Shown in pieces: positions 19,347 through 27,861 of a stretch of 64,000 bases of DNA. The notes beneath the pieces were generated by a model. That model saw only the letters and a program-made list of their open reading frames with translations. It had not been told where the DNA came from and did not search any database. The position numbers were made by a program, and so were the translations under genes. Source of the DNA: Methanolinea sp. Lineage in GTDB: Archaea > Halobacteriota > Methanomicrobia > Methanomicrobiales > Methanospirillaceae. The stretch covers positions 62,001-126,000 of the forward strand of contig JADFCY010000003.1 of assembly GCA_018263335.1 (NCBI GenBank), given 5' to 3'. Position 1 is the stretch's first letter, and each line of letters begins with the position of its first letter.

Positions 19347-20126
19347 ATGAATAGTGGGGTGAAGGAAGGGCAGGGAACTCCTCATGGAGAGATACGGGCA
19401 TGTTCTTACACTGATAAGGGGGTCCGCGACCTGAACGAAGACTCCTGCGGCGTATTCACCTTTACGTACCCCGGGGGGAGACTCGTCCTCCTTGCCGTCG
19501 CTGATGGGCTGGGGGGCCATCCGGCCGGAGAGGTGGCAAGCGACCTGGCAATCAGTGCCCTGCGGACTGGCGTCTCTTCGGCAATGGAGGCATTCTCTGT
19601 TATGGATACGGGCTCGCTTCGGGTGGTCCTCGCATCCGGCTTTTCCCATGCCAACCGCGAGGTGATTCGCCATGCATCAATCACCCCCGGCTGTGAGGGC
19701 ATGGGGACCACAATGGTCGCAGCCATCATGAACCAGCAGGGAGAAGGGGTCGTGGGAAACGTGGGGGACAGCCGCGCCTACCTTGTGGGAGATGAGATCA
19801 GGAGGATCACAAGGGACCACTCGAGAGTGCAGGAGATGGTGGACCAGGGCCTGATATCTTTCAGGGAGGCTCAGAACCACCCGTTGCGACATATCGTGAC
19901 AAGGATAGTGGGAAGGCCGGGAGATACTCCTGATCTCTCCCAATTCCACCTCGGCAGTGATCTCCTCGTCCTCTGTTCGGATGGCCTTCTCGATGGTATC
20001 AGCGAGCAGGAGATGCACTCTATTGCACTCCATCACCCGCTCCCTGGGATCTGCCGACTCCTCGTGGAGAACGCGAAAGGGCGGAGCCGCGACAACATCA
20101 CAGTCGTGGCAGCAGCGAGAAGATAA
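19347..20126 (+). CDS. PP2C-type serine/threonine phosphatase
   Basis: 259 residues. The metal-dependent phosphatase motifs are all present: VRDLNEDSCG, VADGLGGHPAGE, GMGTTMVAAIM, VGNVGDSRAYLV, LVLCSDGLLDG and RDNITVVAA, with the aspartates that hold two metal ions. It removes phosphate from Ser/Thr in the cytoplasm; no membrane segment or extra domain is seen. No kinase or FHA gene is adjacent, so the target is unknown. Confidence 0.92.
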   Translation: MNSGVKEGQGTPHGEIRACSYTDKGVRDLNEDSCGVFTFTYPGGRLVLLAVADGLGGHPAGEVASDLAISALRTGVSSAMEAFSVMDTGSLRVVLASGFSHANREVIRHASITPGCEGMGTTMVAAIMNQQGEGVVGNVGDSRAYLVGDEIRRITRDHSRVQEMVDQGLISFREAQNHPLRHIVTRIVGRPGDTPDLSQFHLGSDLLVLCSDGLLDGISEQEMHSIALHHPLPGICRLLVENAKGRSRDNITVVAAARR

Positions 20127-20175
20127 CTTCCGGGGTTTTCAACCTCTTTTCGTCCAGTGAACGGGAAAAAACGGG

Positions 20176-20892
20176 TTATTTTTTTGAACCTGGCGCCGCG
20201 GTGACTATCTGGACGGCTTCCACGATGGCAGGGAGCATCTCCGCGGGAAACCCCATCACCATCTCCCCATCCTCTATCCCCGAGAACTTGCGCGACCCGT
20301 CGCACCCGAGAGAGTAGTTGGCCCTTCCGGAGAGGTATGTCTGGGCGCAGGCATCTGCACACACTGACTGGATCCCAGAGAACTCCGAAGTTATCCTCCC
20401 GCCGAGCGAAAAGAGCGTAGCCTGGGCCAGTTTCAGCATTACCCTCGCCTGCGCAATGATGAGGATGACCTGTGGGGAGAAGTGGGTCTTCTCCAGGGGA
20501 GCATAGAGGGTCGCGACTGTCGCTCCCGACTCAACGTGGGGGATTCTGTCGATCGTCCTCTTGCAGGCCGCGGTGCTCTCGAACTTCCCGAGCTTAAAAT
20601 AGAAATGGCCATTCTTCAGGGTCTCGGTGAGGGGCCGGAGCCCGAGCGCCCATGACCCGCCCATGCACTCGTGGTTCTCAACGGTCGCGTAGAAGACCTT
20701 TCCCTCCCGCCGTGCCATGTCCACCATCCTGCAATGCCGGAAAGTGCCCTCCAGGTGCTCCATTCCTTCGGGGATGTCTTCGCGCCCGGTCGCCATCCTG
20801 ATTGCAACAGGGGAATAATTGAGCCCCAGCGCTTTTTTCAGGGCATCTGACGCATCTTTATAATCCATTCGCTTCGTGATGGTCTCGTCCAT
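20176..20892 (-). CDS. DUF169 family protein
   Basis: 238 residues from ATG 20892 (MDETITKRMDYKDASDAL); longer starts run into the NAD kinase gene. The family features are LGLNYSPVAIRMA, CRMVDMARREGKVFYATVENHECMGG and a C-terminal CADACAQTYLSGRANYSLGC with several cysteines. DUF169 proteins are frequent in methanogens and other anaerobes and have no established function; the conserved cysteines suggest a metal or redox cofactor, which is inference. Position directly after NAD kinase on the same strand suggests co-transcription. Confidence 0.8.
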   Translation of the reverse strand: MDETITKRMDYKDASDALKKALGLNYSPVAIRMATGREDIPEGMEHLEGTFRHCRMVDMARREGKVFYATVENHECMGGSWALGLRPLTETLKNGHFYFKLGKFESTAACKRTIDRIPHVESGATVATLYAPLEKTHFSPQVILIIAQARVMLKLAQATLFSLGGRITSEFSGIQSVCADACAQTYLSGRANYSLGCDGSRKFSGIEDGEMVMGFPAEMLPAIVEAVQIVTAAPGSKK

Positions 20893-20974
20893 CCGTTCAT
20901 CACATCCTTCAATTCCTTTGATGAGATGCTCGGGCTCATGAAAGATAAAACTGCCCCTATGAGCACAAAATGTA

Positions 20975-21787
20975 TCACAGGCGGCGCAACTTGTGATCGA
21001 CTTTCCTGAAGAAGTTTTTCCGGGCATCGACAAAGAGTGCGGGCCTCGCTGCCCTCGTGACCATGATGCTCCCTTCTGTTCCGAGCTCTATTGATTTCTG
21101 CCCGTCTATCACGAGTGTTGCGGGCTTGGCGCTCTCAAGGCGCACTTCGAGGCTCCGCTCATTGCTGATAAGGTGGGGGCGGGACGAGAGCATGTAGGGC
21201 GCAAGGGGGACGAGAAGGAATCCCTCGATACGGGGATCGATAATGGGCCCCCCTGCACTCATGGCATAGGCGGTCGAACCGGTGGGGGTGCTGATCAGCA
21301 AGCCGTCAGCCCGGAACCGCTCCGCCGGGATCCCGTCCACCACCACCACGAAACGAAGCATCTTCGCCGGTCGGCCCGTCACTATCAGGGCTTCGTTTAA
21401 CGCCTGCCCGAGAACCTCTTCGTCCTTTGAGAGCGAGATGCGCATGCGGGGTTCGATTGCAAACCCCGGCCGCAGCGACCTGATAAATTCCCTCGCCTCG
21501 CCCGGTTCAAGGTCGGCAAGGAAACCCACCTCTCCCCAGTTGATCCCAAGTACCGGGACCTGCTTTTCCATCTTCTGGACGGTGTGAAGGATCGTCCCGT
21601 CCCCACCCACCACCACCGCAAGATCGGAAGGGGTGTCCCACGACCAGAGCGCAGGCATCCCGAGTGCCATGGCCGTGGCCGGCTCGTACGAGATCTTGTG
21701 GTCGTCCTTTCCAAGTGCTTCCCCAAGGTCTCTTGTGAATGCGAGCGCCTTCGCGTCGTCAATCCGTGACACAAGAACGATCTTCAC
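20975..21787 (-). CDS. nadK: NAD kinase
   Basis: 270 residues starting at a GTG (21787) preceded by GGTAGGAGAG. The GGDGT motif ([15 protein letters not shown]) binds the phosphate donor and the signature [16 protein letters not shown] holds NAD. The enzyme makes NADP from NAD with ATP or polyphosphate. It lies 10 bp downstream of the phosphatase gene; in Methanocaldococcus jannaschii the same two activities are fused in one protein, so this looks like the unfused form of that pair. Confidence 0.95.
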   Translation of the reverse strand: MKIVLVSRIDDAKALAFTRDLGEALGKDDHKISYEPATAMALGMPALWSWDTPSDLAVVVGGDGTILHTVQKMEKQVPVLGINWGEVGFLADLEPGEAREFIRSLRPGFAIEPRMRISLSKDEEVLGQALNEALIVTGRPAKMLRFVVVVDGIPAERFRADGLLISTPTGSTAYAMSAGGPIIDPRIEGFLLVPLAPYMLSSRPHLISNERSLEVRLESAKPATLVIDGQKSIELGTEGSIMVTRAARPALFVDARKNFFRKVDHKLRRL

Positions 21788-21797
21788 ACGCGCTCTC

Positions 21798-22574
21798 CTA
21801 CCTCAAATACTCGATCACCTTGTGGTGCAGGACCCCGTTTGTCGCGACCATGCACCTCCCGATGGTCACCTCGTCTGGGAACCGGATGGGCATCCCCTCG
21901 AGATCGCTCACCTTGCCTCCCGCCTCGGTGCAGATCAGCATCCCTGCAGCCGCATCGGTGACCCTCAATGTGCCACGGATATCGATAAATCCATCTATCC
22001 TTCCGCACCCTATATAAGCGAGCTCGAGCGCCGAAGCCCCAAGCAGGCGCCAGCGACGGATCTTCTGCCCGATATGCATCACCCTCCGGGGGTCGAATTT
22101 CCGGCCGTATATACTCATGGCACTCTCATCGAGATTGGATATCCCTGAGACTCTCACCGCCCGCCCATCCAGCCATGCCCCTTTTCCCCGGATGGCAGAG
22201 AATGTCTCGCCGCTGGAGAGGTCATGCACAAATCCCTGGAGTACGGTACCCCCTTCCGCATATGCGATCGACAGCGCATAGAACGGGATGCCTGCCACTG
22301 CGTTGTAGGTCCCATCAATGGGGTCAAGAAATATGGTCCCGGATTCTCCGGGAAACTCCACCTTTCCGGCCTCTTCGGAGATCAGGGTCCTGCAGAGTGG
22401 GTGGTCCTGCAGGAAACGGAGCACACAGTCCTCTGCGACCTGGTCGATCAGCTTGGTGGGGGTGAGATCCGCTCCCATGCGGATATTCCGGCCGCCTTCT
22501 TCGGTTCCCACCAGGTCGCGGATCGCGCCCCGCACATCGCGGGCGAGGAGTGTACATGCGTCTAAAAACTCCAT
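21798..22574 (-). CDS. suhB: Inositol-1-phosphatase / fructose-1,6-bisphosphatase family enzyme
   Basis: 258 residues. Metal-binding motifs of the lithium-sensitive phosphatase family are LISEEAGK (first Glu), [14 protein letters not shown] and [17 protein letters not shown]. Archaeal members act on inositol-1-phosphate and fructose-1,6-bisphosphate, and related proteins also dephosphorylate NADP. Its tight linkage to NAD kinase hints at NADP phosphatase activity, which is inference. It is divergent from the aIF5A gene. Confidence 0.9.
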   Translation of the reverse strand: MEFLDACTLLARDVRGAIRDLVGTEEGGRNIRMGADLTPTKLIDQVAEDCVLRFLQDHPLCRTLISEEAGKVEFPGESGTIFLDPIDGTYNAVAGIPFYALSIAYAEGGTVLQGFVHDLSSGETFSAIRGKGAWLDGRAVRVSGISNLDESAMSIYGRKFDPRRVMHIGQKIRRWRLLGASALELAYIGCGRIDGFIDIRGTLRVTDAAAGMLICTEAGGKVSDLEGMPIRFPDEVTIGRCMVATNGVLHHKVIEYLR

Positions 22575-22614
22575 CGTGCCTGATCCGCCCGTTTCTGTAG
22601 GAGTATTTATCTGT

Positions 22615-22624
22615 AGATATAAAG
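22615..22624 (+). promoter_or_regulatory. Putative TATA box for aIF5A
   Basis: AGATATAAAG lies about 42 bases before ATG 22662, predicting a start about 15 bases before the ATG. A second A/T-rich element, TATTTAT at 22604-22610, could instead serve a leaderless start at ATG 22629. Confidence 0.4.
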
Positions 22625-22661
22625 ATACATGTTACTGCGTTTTCACGCGGGCGTGAACCAG

Positions 22662-23045
22662 ATGAAGGAACAGACAGAGGTAGGAAAGCTCAAGGAAGGG
22701 CGGTACATGGTCATCGATGATGAGCCCTGCAAGATCCTCGGGATCTCCGTCTCGAAACCGGGGAAGCACGGGGCTGCAAAGGCCCGTATCGATGCAGTGG
22801 GCCTGTTTGACGGGGTCAAGCGGTCCATCGTACAGCCTGTCTCGGCAAAGACGTACGTCCCCGTCGTGGAGAGGAAGAGCGGGCAGGTCATCACCATCAG
22901 CGGAAACATCGTCACACTGATGGACATGAAGGAATACCATAACTTCGAGATCGAAGTGCCTGCAGAGAAGCTGGGCCAGATCGAGATGGGAAAAGAGATC
23001 CAGTACATGGAAGCCCTGGGGAAGAGGAAGCTCGACCTGGACTGA
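22662..23045 (+). CDS. eif5A: Translation initiation factor aIF5A
   Basis: 127 residues. The hypusine loop SVSKPGKHGAAKARI contains the lysine (K35) that is converted to deoxyhypusine/hypusine in archaea. The N-terminal SH3-like barrel is followed by an OB-fold (YVPVVERKSGQVITISGN, MDMKEYHNFEIEVP). The factor promotes peptide-bond formation at stalling sequences. ATG 22662 (MKEQTEVGKLKEG) matches the family's N-terminus; ATG 22629 would add 11 unusual residues. The hypusine precursor pathway draws on agmatine, which the decarboxylase at 56.4 kb would supply. Confidence 0.95.
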   Translation: MKEQTEVGKLKEGRYMVIDDEPCKILGISVSKPGKHGAAKARIDAVGLFDGVKRSIVQPVSAKTYVPVVERKSGQVITISGNIVTLMDMKEYHNFEIEVPAEKLGQIEMGKEIQYMEALGKRKLDLD

Positions 23046-23108
23046 TATCCCCTCTGTCCTTTCTCCATCCCTTTTTACTGACTGTTTTTTCCCGTGCAGG
23101 AAGAGTGT

Positions 23109-23131
23109 AAGAGCAGGTTTGATCTGCTCTT
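23109..23131. terminator. Hairpin between convergent genes (stem 1)
   Basis: AAGAGCAG and CTGCTCTT form a perfect 8-bp stem around a 7-base loop, 60 bases after the aIF5A stop. It could act as a processing or termination signal; no T-tract follows directly. Confidence 0.45.
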
Positions 23132-23132
23132 G

Positions 23133-23159
23133 TGTCCGGGCGAACACCAATCCCGGACA
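23133..23159. terminator. Hairpin between convergent genes (stem 2)
   Basis: TGTCCGGG and CCCGGACA form a perfect 8-bp stem around an 11-base loop, directly after stem 1, in the 150-bp gap between two convergent genes. The two hairpins in tandem suggest a two-sided transcript end or a small structured RNA. Confidence 0.45.
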
Positions 23160-23193
23160 TTTCTGTAAGAAACCTGAGAAATCCAGGGGGTGG

Positions 23194-23937
23194 TCAGTAT
23201 TTACCGAGATATCGCTCCGGGACCTTCACTTCCATCTTGTAGGAATACACCATGTGGGTATGCACGACGAAATAATATGACCTTGTGGTAGTCCCCTCGT
23301 AGAACTTTTCCACCCACGGCCTCGGGTCGCTGTCCTTTTCCTTCTCCCAGAGCGTGGCATCGAGACCTCCTCTCGGTTCAATTTTCCGAACCAGTGAATG
23401 ATCGGCAGCATCTCTCACTTCGATCGAAAACGACGGGAATACTTCTGCAGCAAAGAAATCTGCCTGCCCGGCCATCTTGGATGAGGTGGTCCCCACAAAA
23501 GTTGTCTTCCAGGGGTCCACCGTATAATGCAGTTCCCAGTAAGGGAAAGGCATGGAGATTGTCTGTGTAGTGCCGCCACCCACCGCCTGTATGGTGGCAT
23601 AGGTGAGCAATCTCTCTGAAACGGGAGTCTCTTCAGGCAAGCGGGTGAAAGTGGGGGTAGTCAATGGGGTTTCCACCGCAACGTACCCGAGGCTCTTCGA
23701 AGTGCCGCTCCAGGTAGGAGTTGGTGTCGGCGTCTTTGACACCGTCAATCTTGGCGTCGCCTGTGTCGGAGCCGCCTGATGCCCCTGGGGAGCGGGGGTG
23801 GGCTCGGGGGTGAATCCCGGGAGGGAGGGCAGGCTGAGATCAGGGGGATTTCCCGTGAGGACCGGTTTGACCACGACTGCCATGACCACGACCACACCGA
23901 GCAGGGCAAGGAGTATGGCCATGTCCCTCTTCTCCAT
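23194..23937 (-). CDS. Membrane-anchored extracellular protein, function unknown
   Basis: 247 residues. An N-terminal membrane anchor (MAILLALLGVVVVMAVVV) is followed by a Pro/Thr-rich linker (residues ~30-110), then an extracellular beta-rich domain (ISMPFPYWELHYTVDPW, FPSFSIEVRDAADHSLV, RSYYFVVHTHMVYSYKMEV). There is no lipobox, so it is likely held by the uncleaved anchor. The C-terminal domain resembles those of many Methanomicrobiales surface proteins in style but I cannot name it. Confidence 0.7.
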   Translation of the reverse strand: MEKRDMAILLALLGVVVVMAVVVKPVLTGNPPDLSLPSLPGFTPEPTPAPQGHQAAPTQATPRLTVSKTPTPTPTWSGTSKSLGYVAVETPLTTPTFTRLPEETPVSERLLTYATIQAVGGGTTQTISMPFPYWELHYTVDPWKTTFVGTTSSKMAGQADFFAAEVFPSFSIEVRDAADHSLVRKIEPRGGLDATLWEKEKDSDPRPWVEKFYEGTTTRSYYFVVHTHMVYSYKMEVKVPERYLGKY

Positions 23938-23991
23938 ACCATTGTGTAGGTGGCCTGTTCTTATAAGAAATCCCCTGCCGGACCCTCCCGT

Positions 23992-24444
23992 TCACCTCGT
24001 GCATAATGCGGCAGTCTCGCCGTACTGCATCACATGCCCACGCATCGCCCCGATCAGGTCTCCCTTCGATGCACCGGGCGAAAGATCAAGCATCCGGTCA
24101 AGCCCCCAGACCTTGAAGGTGTACCGGTGCGTGTTCCCGCGTGGTGGGCACGGCCCGGTATAACCGATCCGTCCAAGATCGTTTTTCCCCTGAACGGCCT
24201 GTATTGGGCTCGATATGATGCCCTCCTTGGGAAGGCCGGGGGGAATGACATCCACGGGGGGAAAGTTCCAGGCAAGCCAGGGAGAGAACGAGCAGCACGA
24301 CGGGATAAAGGGGTTCACTGCCATGACCGCAACGGAGTGCGAGGAAAGGTTGCCGATGCGTATCCGCGGAGAGGAGTCATCGCCGTCACATGTATGGGAA
24401 GGTGGAAACTCCAGGAAATCAAGTTGCACGATAAGTTTCTCCAT
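23992..24444 (-). CDS. PEBP-like (YbhB/YbcL) protein with altered motif
   Basis: 150 residues. The phosphatidylethanolamine-binding-protein fold is indicated by PPSHTCDGDDSSPRIRI, WLAWNFPPV and GYTGPCPPRGNTHRYTFKVWGLD, which correspond to the conserved ligand-site segments. The usual DPDAP motif of the first segment is NPFIP here and is followed by SCCSF, so the anion-binding site is changed. Family members bind small anions or phospholipid headgroups; the cellular role in archaea is not established. Confidence 0.85.
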   Translation of the reverse strand: MEKLIVQLDFLEFPPSHTCDGDDSSPRIRIGNLSSHSVAVMAVNPFIPSCCSFSPWLAWNFPPVDVIPPGLPKEGIISSPIQAVQGKNDLGRIGYTGPCPPRGNTHRYTFKVWGLDRMLDLSPGASKGDLIGAMRGHVMQYGETAALCTR

Positions 24445-24509
24445 CTCTCTCGATCCAAGTGTACATGTCCCCGGTGCTTGAAACTGACGGACACGAGGAT
24501 TGGCAGGTC

Positions 24510-24929
24510 ATGAGGGGTATGGTGCTCCATGGATATACGGACGGGGCGTCCCGCGGAAATCCGGGGCAGGCCGCGTGCGCGTGTGTCCTGGTCGATACAG
24601 ACGGAAAGGTTGTGGCGACAGTGGCCCGCGTGATCGGTATACGCACCAACAACGAAGCCGAGTATCAGGCAGTGATTGATGCGCTGAATACGGCCGGCGC
24701 TCTCTCTGCCACCCGAATCACAGTCTGTTCGGACAGCCAGCTGGTGGTCAGGCAGCTTCGAGGCGAGTACCGGGTCAGGAAGGCGCATCTTCTCGAATTG
24801 CACGCCAGGGTGAAGGATCTGGAGCGGCAATTCCTCTCTGTGGAGTATCGATCAGTGGGGAGAAGCGATCCCTGGATCAGGATGGCGGACAGGCTCTGCA
24901 ATGAAGCGCTCGATTCGGCAAATACCTGA
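24510..24929 (+). CDS. rnhA: Ribonuclease HI family protein
   Basis: 139 residues. The catalytic carboxylates are visible: D11 in GYTDGASRGNPG, E51 in RTNNEAEYQAV, D75 in VCSDSQLVVRQL and a C-terminal Asp in RMADRLCNEAL. It cuts the RNA strand of RNA-DNA hybrids. This is the short RNase HI-like type widespread in archaea, lacking the basic protrusion of E. coli RNase HI. ATG 24510 is chosen because residues upstream are unlike the family. Confidence 0.92.
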   Translation: MRGMVLHGYTDGASRGNPGQAACACVLVDTDGKVVATVARVIGIRTNNEAEYQAVIDALNTAGALSATRITVCSDSQLVVRQLRGEYRVRKAHLLELHARVKDLERQFLSVEYRSVGRSDPWIRMADRLCNEALDSANT

Positions 24930-25021
24930 AATTCATGCAGCGATTGCCACCATGATCACTATTTAATGCTCTTTCCGCGCAATAGTACAGACTATCCAAT
25001 AGCGTTATACCGAGGATCTCC

Positions 25022-25912
25022 ATGACAGAAAAGGCCAACACCACGCCAGAGGAATGCGACGGGGTATGTGAAGGGTGCCCCAGTGCACCGCAGTGCGACA
25101 GCGACAAGAAAGATACCAGGCCCAGGGGGCTTCCCCCAAAGGCGGAGATAGACGTTGACCATGTCATCCTGGTACTGTCGGGGAAAGGAGGGGTGGGGAA
25201 ATCGACGGTCGCCGTCAACCTCTCGTTCGCGCTCTCGGCTCATGGGTACAGCGTGGGTGTTCTTGACCTGGATATCCACGGGCCGAACATCCCGAAGATG
25301 CTCGGTCTCGAGGGTCACCACCTGACCACCCTCGGAAATATGATCCAGCCTGTGAGGATCACCGGGAATCTCGCCGTCATCTCCATGGCATTCCTCCTGC
25401 CTGACAAGAGCACTCCCGTAATATGGCGCGGGCCCATGAAGATGAGCGCCATCGGCCAGTTTCTGAGCGAGGTGGACTGGGGGCACCTCGATTTCCTTGT
25501 AGTGGATCTCCCTCCTGGAACAGGTGACGAGGCGCTTTCTATCGTCCAGCTGGCGCCCAACGTGAGAGGCGCTGTGATCGTGACCACCCCTCAGGAAGTT
25601 GCCACCATGGATGCATTGAAGGCGGCAAAATTTGTCGAACAGCTCAAGATCCCAGTGCTTGGGATCGTGGAGAATATGAGCGGGATGATCTGCCCGCATT
25701 GCAAGGCAGAGATCGACCTCTTCGGCAAGGGAGGGGGGGAGAAGATTGCAGGCGAACTCGGTGTCGCCTTCCTCGGCAGCATCCCTCTTGACCCCGACAT
25801 GCGGAAGGCCGGTGACGAGGGGAAGCCCTTCATCATCAGGAGCAAGGACAGCCCCACCTGGAAGAGCGTGGACAACGTGATGGAAGCGCTTGTCAGGGTG
25901 GTTGAAGAGTAA
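25022..25912 (+). CDS. NBP35/Mrp-type Fe-S cluster carrier ATPase
   Basis: 296 residues. An N-terminal cysteine cluster (CDGVCEGCPSAPQC) typical of NBP35 precedes the deviant Walker A motif LSGKGGVGKSTVAVNL; the Mrp signature VDLPPGTGDEALS and the CPHC pair that bridges a cluster between two subunits are present. Relatives carry [4Fe-4S] clusters to target apoproteins, an essential job in methanogens with their many Fe-S enzymes. It is followed immediately (TAAATG) by a small gene of unknown function. Confidence 0.93.
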   Translation: MTEKANTTPEECDGVCEGCPSAPQCDSDKKDTRPRGLPPKAEIDVDHVILVLSGKGGVGKSTVAVNLSFALSAHGYSVGVLDLDIHGPNIPKMLGLEGHHLTTLGNMIQPVRITGNLAVISMAFLLPDKSTPVIWRGPMKMSAIGQFLSEVDWGHLDFLVVDLPPGTGDEALSIVQLAPNVRGAVIVTTPQEVATMDALKAAKFVEQLKIPVLGIVENMSGMICPHCKAEIDLFGKGGGEKIAGELGVAFLGSIPLDPDMRKAGDEGKPFIIRSKDSPTWKSVDNVMEALVRVVEE

Positions 25913-26221
25913 ATGACGCTGCTTGACGTGCTGACCGGTGAGGAGAAGCCGCTGGATATCTATGCGGATATTATGCCGGTCCTCGAGGACATCAACCTTT
26001 TTCCGGCACGGATCGAAGGGATATACAGGAAAGCGATGACCTATGACGACGAGTCACTCGATCGCCTCCGTTTTGCCTTGTTAAGGCTCCAGATCCATGC
26101 CGACATCCACCGGAACGAGGACATGGAACGCGCCCAGGCGATCAAGTATGCCTCGGTGGTGCTCGAGAAGGTAATCTTTGGGTCCCTGATGATGGGACAC
26201 GAAGAGCTTGAGCACGATTGA
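25913..26221 (+). CDS. Small helical protein coupled to NBP35 ATPase
   Basis: 102 residues, unrecognised. Its ATG follows the NBP35 TAA with no gap, so translation is likely coupled. The sequence looks alpha-helical and acidic (DIYADIMPVLEDINLFPARIE, SLDRLRFALLRLQIHADI) with no cysteines, signal or membrane segment. It could be a partner or regulator of the carrier, purely from its position. Confidence 0.75.
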   Translation: MTLLDVLTGEEKPLDIYADIMPVLEDINLFPARIEGIYRKAMTYDDESLDRLRFALLRLQIHADIHRNEDMERAQAIKYASVVLEKVIFGSLMMGHEELEHD

Positions 26222-26337
26222 ACCCTCCCTCCTTTTCGACGTCTTCTCAACCTCCCCCCCGAGTCTACCCTCCCCTTGTGATGAATAAAATATAAGCCGG
26301 CGGGTCACTTACCTGATCCGTATTCCGCGGTGAGAGA

Positions 26338-27861
26338 ATGGAGAAGTATGCATTCGTGGCCCGGGTCCCGGACCAGCCGGGCTCCCTGCACAAGGCCGCC
26401 GAGATAATCTCCTGCCATAAAGGGAATATCAACAGGATACAATTTGATCGCAGGATAGACCCTTATACAGTCTTTTTTGAAGTGACCTCAACCCCGGAGG
26501 CAAAGCAGGCGATCAGCAGGGGGCTCCTTGAACTGGGATATCTCCAGACGGCATTGAAACCCCTGAGCTTCCTGAAACTCTCTGTCCATATCCCCCATAC
26601 CCCCGGGGCACTCCTCGACTTCCTCCAGTGCACCACCGCGCTTCGGGCCAATATTGCCATGATCGATTTTGATGACCGGGGGAGCAACCCTGACCTGCTG
26701 ACCGTGAGCCTCAACCTGGAGGAGAGCGCTGCCGTTTCGTCCCTCCTTGACCAGCTCAAGAGCCGTTACCGGATGGAGGTTCTCGAATACGACACGAGCG
26801 GGAAGCATCTCGATGACACCGTGTTTTATCTTCGGTTTGCGCAGGCGATCCGAAGCCTCGTCGGGGAGTCTGAGGACAGTTTCCTGCTGCGGCTTCTTGG
26901 AGATGTCAACCACATCGTGCAGGAGCTGATGAACCGGGGGCAGGACCCACGGGTTGTCTTTCAGAGTATCCTTCTCACGGGCGAGACCCTCCGGGACACG
27001 AGGGGTCCCGGGTTCTACGCCGATGTGCAGCAGATACCCCTTGAGAAAGACCTGCTCCTCGTATGCATCCAGCCACCGTGCGGGGGGAACGTGTTTCTCC
27101 TCGAGACCCCGAAAGAATGCGTTATGGTCGATACCGGATACGGGATCTACTCCCAGGACATTGCCAGGGTGATCAGGGCACTCCGGCCTGGGGCGATGGA
27201 GAGGCTGTCCCGAATGGTCATCACCCACGCAGATGCCGATCACTGCGGAGCGGGGGGCCACTATGCCATCCCTGCCCTGATGCACCCCGGGACGAGGGAG
27301 ATCATCCGGGTCTCCAACAGGGCATACGGGTCAAGGAGCCAGTCATCCATACTCGAAGAAGTGTATACCTCCCTGATCAACCTCTTCTCGCAGTTCTGTC
27401 CCCCAAGGGACGTGGTACTCCTTGTGCCATCCGGCGAGTCCCGGAGAGGGCGGTTTGCCCTCCTTGCCACGCTCGACGTGGGGAATCACCGGATCGAGGT
27501 GCTGGAAGGAATAGGCGGCCACCTCCACGGGCAGATCTACCTTTACTCGCGGGATATCGGGGTCTTCTTCTCTGCCGATACCGTGATCAATTTCGGTCAC
27601 CTGACCCCTGAGAGGGCCCGCTACAATACCCTGGCGGTAAACCTTGTGACTTCCGTCAACGTGGACAGCGAGCGGGCAAAGGAGGAGAGGAAGGCGATTC
27701 TCGAGATGGTGAGGGAGACTTCCGGCCAGTTTTACGGGCAGAGAAAAAAGTGCCTTGTATGCGGCGGGCATGGCCCCGTCTCTTTTTTGGACGAAAATTC
27801 CCTAGTGCCCTTTGGCGATATCGTTCACATCCCCCCTGCGGGAGAGGGCTGCCCCCGCTGA
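26338..27861 (+). CDS. ACT-ACT-metallo-beta-lactamase fold fusion protein
   Basis: 507 residues. Two N-terminal ACT-like domains (FVARVPDQPGSLHKAAEII; LSVHIPHTPGALLDFLQCT) that may bind an amino acid are joined through a helical stretch (~160-230) to a metallo-beta-lactamase domain. The latter has the metal site ITHADADHCGAGGHY (residue ~297 on), a later GGHLHGQIYLYS, and FFSADTVINFGH. The fold covers hydrolases and flavodiiron-like oxidoreductases; no flavodoxin domain follows. A conserved CLVCGGHG sits near the C-terminus. Substrate unknown. The last 37 bases overlap the convergent amidohydrolase gene. Confidence 0.85.
   Translation: MEKYAFVARVPDQPGSLHKAAEIISCHKGNINRIQFDRRIDPYTVFFEVTSTPEAKQAISRGLLELGYLQTALKPLSFLKLSVHIPHTPGALLDFLQCTTALRANIAMIDFDDRGSNPDLLTVSLNLEESAAVSSLLDQLKSRYRMEVLEYDTSGKHLDDTVFYLRFAQAIRSLVGESEDSFLLRLLGDVNHIVQELMNRGQDPRVVFQSILLTGETLRDTRGPGFYADVQQIPLEKDLLLVCIQPPCGGNVFLLETPKECVMVDTGYGIYSQDIARVIRALRPGAMERLSRMVITHADADHCGAGGHYAIPALMHPGTREIIRVSNRAYGSRSQSSILEEVYTSLINLFSQFCPPRDVVLLVPSGESRRGRFALLATLDVGNHRIEVLEGIGGHLHGQIYLYSRDIGVFFSADTVINFGHLTPERARYNTLAVNLVTSVNVDSERAKEERKAILEMVRETSGQFYGQRKKCLVCGGHGPVSFLDENSLVPFGDIVHIPPAGEGCPR

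Noticed and set aside
20893-21033. Extended start of the DUF169 gene with [10 protein letters not shown]
   Set aside because: It overlaps the end of the NAD kinase gene and lies outside the recognised domain; the cysteine-rich stretch is tempting but probably chance.
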